The notes under the pieces were generated by a model. That model had not been told where the DNA came from, did not search any database, and was given only the letters and a program-made list of their open reading frames with translations. Source: Alphaproteobacteria bacterium (GTDB taxonomy: Bacteria; Pseudomonadota; Alphaproteobacteria; Micavibrionales; UBA2020). Taken from it: a stretch of 8,592 bases of DNA. Made by a program: the position numbers and the translations under genes. Location of the stretch: positions 1 to 8,592 of the forward strand of contig JAGLRU010000374.1 of the NCBI GenBank assembly GCA_023136145.1, given 5' to 3'. Position 1 is the first letter of the stretch, and each line of letters starts with the position of its first letter. Positions 7,388 through 8,592 of this stretch are shown piece by piece.

Positions 7388-7431
7388 GAAAAACGTGGTT
7401 GTTGCAGGGGAATTGTAGGGTGTATGAGATA

Positions 7432-7707
7432 ATGATTTCTGAAAGTGTCATTATTTTTGGTGCGACTGGAAATGTTGTCATGGTTATCAATGGTGCTCTT
7501 CCTGAGGATGCGTCAGTCATGTTTAAGGTTGGCTCCGATCATATCGATTTGGTTGCTGAGGATAGCATCATATACAGCGAAAAAGGGTTGAGTGCCCACA
7601 CTTGCCAGAGGTTGAAACAAAAAAACGAGATAGGTCTGATGGAAGTCACGAATCAGGCCATGCCGCCAAAGTGTCTGACGGGTATTGCCTATCAAATGGC
7701 TCACTAA
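7432..7707 (+). CDS. unrecognised small protein, 91 aa
   Basis: I do not recognise this protein. The ATG at 7432 gives 91 residues; AGGGTG at 7417-7422 lies 9 bases upstream. An in-frame GTG at 7420, behind CAGGGG at 7405-7410, is an alternative start adding four residues. The N-terminal half is hydrophobic and strand-like (SVIIFGATGNVVMVINGALP, residues 5-24), without a clear signal peptide or membrane helix. The middle carries acidic residues (SDHIDLVAEDS), and two cysteines stand at 58 and 81 (HTCQR, PKCLTG). The protein is probably small, folded and cytoplasmic. It follows a good extended -10 promoter and precedes the next small gene by 23 bases on the same strand, so the two are probably co-transcribed. 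The open frame together with promoter and binding site supports a real gene. Confidence 0.6.
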   Translation: MISESVIIFGATGNVVMVINGALPEDASVMFKVGSDHIDLVAEDSIIYSEKGLSAHTCQRLKQKNEIGLMEVTNQAMPPKCLTGIAYQMAH

Positions 7708-7730
7708 ATACATGAAAGAGGAGATCGCAG

Positions 7731-8018
7731 ATGGGGTTGGGTCCAGGGATGCCGCTAGATAAGGTTCTAGGTAAAACCGCGGATATTGTCGTAGGTCATA
7801 ATGGAAGAAAGCTTCTGAATTTGGTCAAAAAAACGTTTGGGCTTGTCGTTTCTTTGAAAGTTATTGAAGCGATTAAGACTGCTGTAGGGAATAAGCGTGT
7901 GGGACAGCCTTCTAATCTTGAAGGCAGTAAGGTTGATAGCATTTCTTCGGATCCCAAGGTATCTGTTAAAACATCGCCTCCTCTTTCATCGCGGGTGGGC
8001 AAACCATCTCCTCCCTAG
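7731..8018 (+). CDS. unrecognised small basic protein with amphipathic helix and disordered tail, 95 aa
   Basis: Function unknown. The start is well supported: AGAGGAG at 7717-7723, the best Shine-Dalgarno in this part of the window, stands 7 bases before the ATG at 7731. The product is strongly basic (15 Lys/Arg against 6 Asp/Glu). Residues 1-8 are Gly/Pro-rich (GLGPGMP). Residues about 26-57 form a likely amphipathic helix of alternating basic and aliphatic residues (RKLLNLVKKTFGLVVSLKVI). Residues about 58-95 are Ser/Pro/Lys-rich and probably disordered, ending RVGKPSPP. There are no cysteines and no signal peptide. A membrane-associating or nucleic-acid-binding peptide, a small secreted substrate or a bacteriocin-like peptide would all fit this composition; none is shown. 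It probably shares the promoter at 7379-7387 with the preceding gene. Confidence 0.65.
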   Translation: MGLGPGMPLDKVLGKTADIVVGHNGRKLLNLVKKTFGLVVSLKVIEAIKTAVGNKRVGQPSNLEGSKVDSISSDPKVSVKTSPPLSSRVGKPSPP

Positions 8019-8063
8019 TTATTTTCAAAAAATTATAGTAGGTAATTTTAATGTTATTTCAGT

Positions 8064-8082
8064 AGGATAACGTCCTTTTTTT
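8064..8082 (+). terminator. weak intrinsic terminator after the two-gene unit
   Basis: AGGAT (8064-8068) pairs with GTCCT (8072-8076), giving a 5-bp stem with one G-U pair and a 3-base AAC loop. A run of seven Ts (8076-8082) follows and overlaps the last stem base. The stem is short, but the T run and the position, 46 bases after the stop of the preceding gene and just before the next promoter, make termination plausible. Confidence 0.35.
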
Positions 8083-8083
8083 G

Positions 8084-8132
8084 TTGACAGAATCTTTTAT
8101 ATTTTGACATCTTCGTTAAGAATGTGTATGGT
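8084..8132 (+). promoter_or_regulatory. sigma-70 promoter with a duplicated TTGACA
   Basis: A perfect -35, TTGACA at 8104-8109, is followed after the ideal 17 bases by TATGGT (8127-8132; four of six match TATAAT). Transcription would start near 8139, leaving a leader of about 58 bases before the ATG at 8197. A second perfect TTGACA lies at 8084-8089, exactly 20 bases upstream, but has no -10 at proper distance. It could be a decoy -35 or part of a regulator site. The whole 8019-8196 gap is non-coding and AT-rich. Confidence 0.5.
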
Positions 8133-8142
8133 ACTCGCAAAA

Positions 8143-8164
8143 CATCCTTAAAAGTTTAAGGGTG
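8143..8164 (+). repeat. palindrome in the leader of the last gene (possible operator or 5'-UTR hairpin)
   Basis: CCTTAAA (8146-8152) and TTTAAGG (8155-8161) form a perfect inverted repeat around AG. Outer pairs C8143-G8164, A8144-T8163 and T8145-G8162 extend it to a 22-base near-palindrome. It lies just downstream of the predicted transcription start (about 8139), the usual place for a repressor operator. As RNA it would form a hairpin of about 9 bp with a 4-base loop, upstream of but not covering the ribosome binding site. Confidence 0.45.
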
Positions 8165-8196
8165 AATGAGATAAGTAAAGTGGAAGGAAATCCTAG

Positions 8197-8538
8197 ATGG
8201 ATAATAATAATGCAAGTAAATTTGTCCCAGAGACACCACCGGTGGAGAAATCAGAAAATCCTTTGGGCGTTGTTCCAGGTGTGAGTCGTATGCAATATGT
8301 GATTCAGGCGATGAATAAGGTAAAAGAAGCTACAAATGTGGCAAATAGTGAGGTAGAAGAAGCTATAAAGCTGGCAAATACAGCAGTTGATGGGTTTTCG
8401 ACAGCTGATGGTAGGCTTCCTTCAGTAGCTGGAACTGGAGATATTCTAGGGGGTGGGGCTATAGAGCCTAAAGTGGGTAATGATGTAGGCTCTTCAGTTC
8501 TTCCTTCGGGATACAAATCACCAAAGTCGGCAATGTAA
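8197..8538 (+). CDS. unrecognised small protein with an 11-residue helical repeat, 113 aa
   Basis: Function unknown. The ATG at 8197 follows AAGGA at 8184-8188 with an 8-base spacer. Residues 1-30 are Asn/Pro/Glu-rich and likely disordered. Residues about 32-67 form one long helix containing two adjacent 11-residue units, KEATNVANSEV (43-53) and EEAIKLANTAV (54-64). Residues 68-113 are Gly/Ser/Pro-rich with no predicted structure, ending KSPKSAM. The protein has no cysteine, signal peptide or membrane segment. It is slightly acidic, unlike the basic protein encoded before it, though both share a helix-plus-disordered-tail layout. Hendecad helices of this alanine-rich type occur in membrane-surface or LEA-like proteins, but two units are too few to assign a family. 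The gene has its own promoter and ends before a strong terminator, so it is probably a single-gene unit. Confidence 0.6.
   Translation: MDNNNASKFVPETPPVEKSENPLGVVPGVSRMQYVIQAMNKVKEATNVANSEVEEAIKLANTAVDGFSTADGRLPSVAGTGDILGGGAIEPKVGNDVGSSVLPSGYKSPKSAM
8323..8388 (+). repeat. tandem 33-bp direct repeat inside the last gene
   Basis: Unit 1 (8323-8355) and unit 2 (8356-8388) are adjacent, in frame, and identical at 24 of 33 bases by hand count, with blocks AAGAAGCTA and TGGCAAATA shared. They encode KEATNVANSEV and EEAIKLANTAV. Identity at the DNA level points to a tandem duplication followed by divergence, not convergent helix composition. No third unit is visible on either side. Confidence 0.7.
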
Positions 8539-8561
8539 TTTAGTCGTTTTTACTTAAGATC

Positions 8562-8592
8562 AAGCGGGCGGTACTGGTGTACTGCTCGCTTT
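8562..8592 (+). terminator. strong intrinsic-type terminator hairpin, cut by the window end
   Basis: AAGCGGGCGGTAC (8562-8574) pairs over 13 bases, two of them G-U, with GTACTGCTCGCTT (8579-8591) around a TGGT loop. The T run after it begins at the last bases of the window, so its length cannot be seen. It lies 23 bases after the stop of the last gene and would end its transcript. Its near-symmetry means it might also serve a convergent gene to the right. Confidence 0.75.

Noticed and set aside
8304..8516. Minus-strand 70-codon frame opposite the last gene
   Set aside because: It is the antisense shadow of the repeat-bearing gene; the plus-strand frame has the promoter, ribosome binding site and terminator.
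8562..8592. tRNA or CRISPR repeat at the right edge
   Set aside because: Only a single hairpin is present, with no cloverleaf arms and no repeated units; a terminator explains it fully.

Overview
The window looks like chromosomal DNA from a Gram-negative bacterium, most probably an alphaproteobacterium. The evidence is an LptD whose N-terminal half has the alphaproteobacterial pattern (an early CxxC, then a PLWQI...V.HD...NA.LE..G.PV stretch and a SHPDPTLKRKSGF motif), plus a yajC-secD-secF operon with separate SecD and SecF. Genus cannot be read from the sequence. Sampled stretches of the conserved genes are about half G+C. The right-hand third is clearly more AT-rich.

Layout. Positions 1-267 hold the C-terminal tail of a gene that starts outside the window, a very basic tail possibly from a DEAD-box RNA helicase. 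Next come lptD (312-2531; outer-membrane LPS insertion), an unrecognised single-pass membrane protein with a coiled coil and a paired-cysteine C-terminal domain (2599-3324), then yajC (3416-3775), secD (3781-5346) and secF (5368-6300). All are on the plus strand with short gaps. The theme of this block is envelope biogenesis: SecDF-YajC drives late steps of Sec export, on which LptD itself depends.

After secF the character changes. An AT-richer aspartate/glutamate racemase-family gene (6339-7061) has its own promoter-like sequence. Its stop codon is butted against an N-terminally truncated CcdB-type gyrase toxin (7055-7309) that has no CcdA antitoxin beside it, so it is read as a remnant. Then come three small unrecognised genes (7432-7707, 7731-8018, 8197-8538) with credible ribosome binding sites, and two plausible promoters (an extended -10 at 7379-7387; TTGACA/TATGGT at 8104-8132). 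The last gene carries a tandem 33-bp repeat encoding an 11-residue helical repeat. The window ends in a strong terminator-type hairpin (8562-8592).

The left 6.3 kb is conventional conserved gene content. The right 2.3 kb looks like an accessory segment. Nothing in it can be called a new system with confidence, but the orphan small-gene cluster, the toxin remnant and the unknown gene inside the lptD-sec block deserve a second look.
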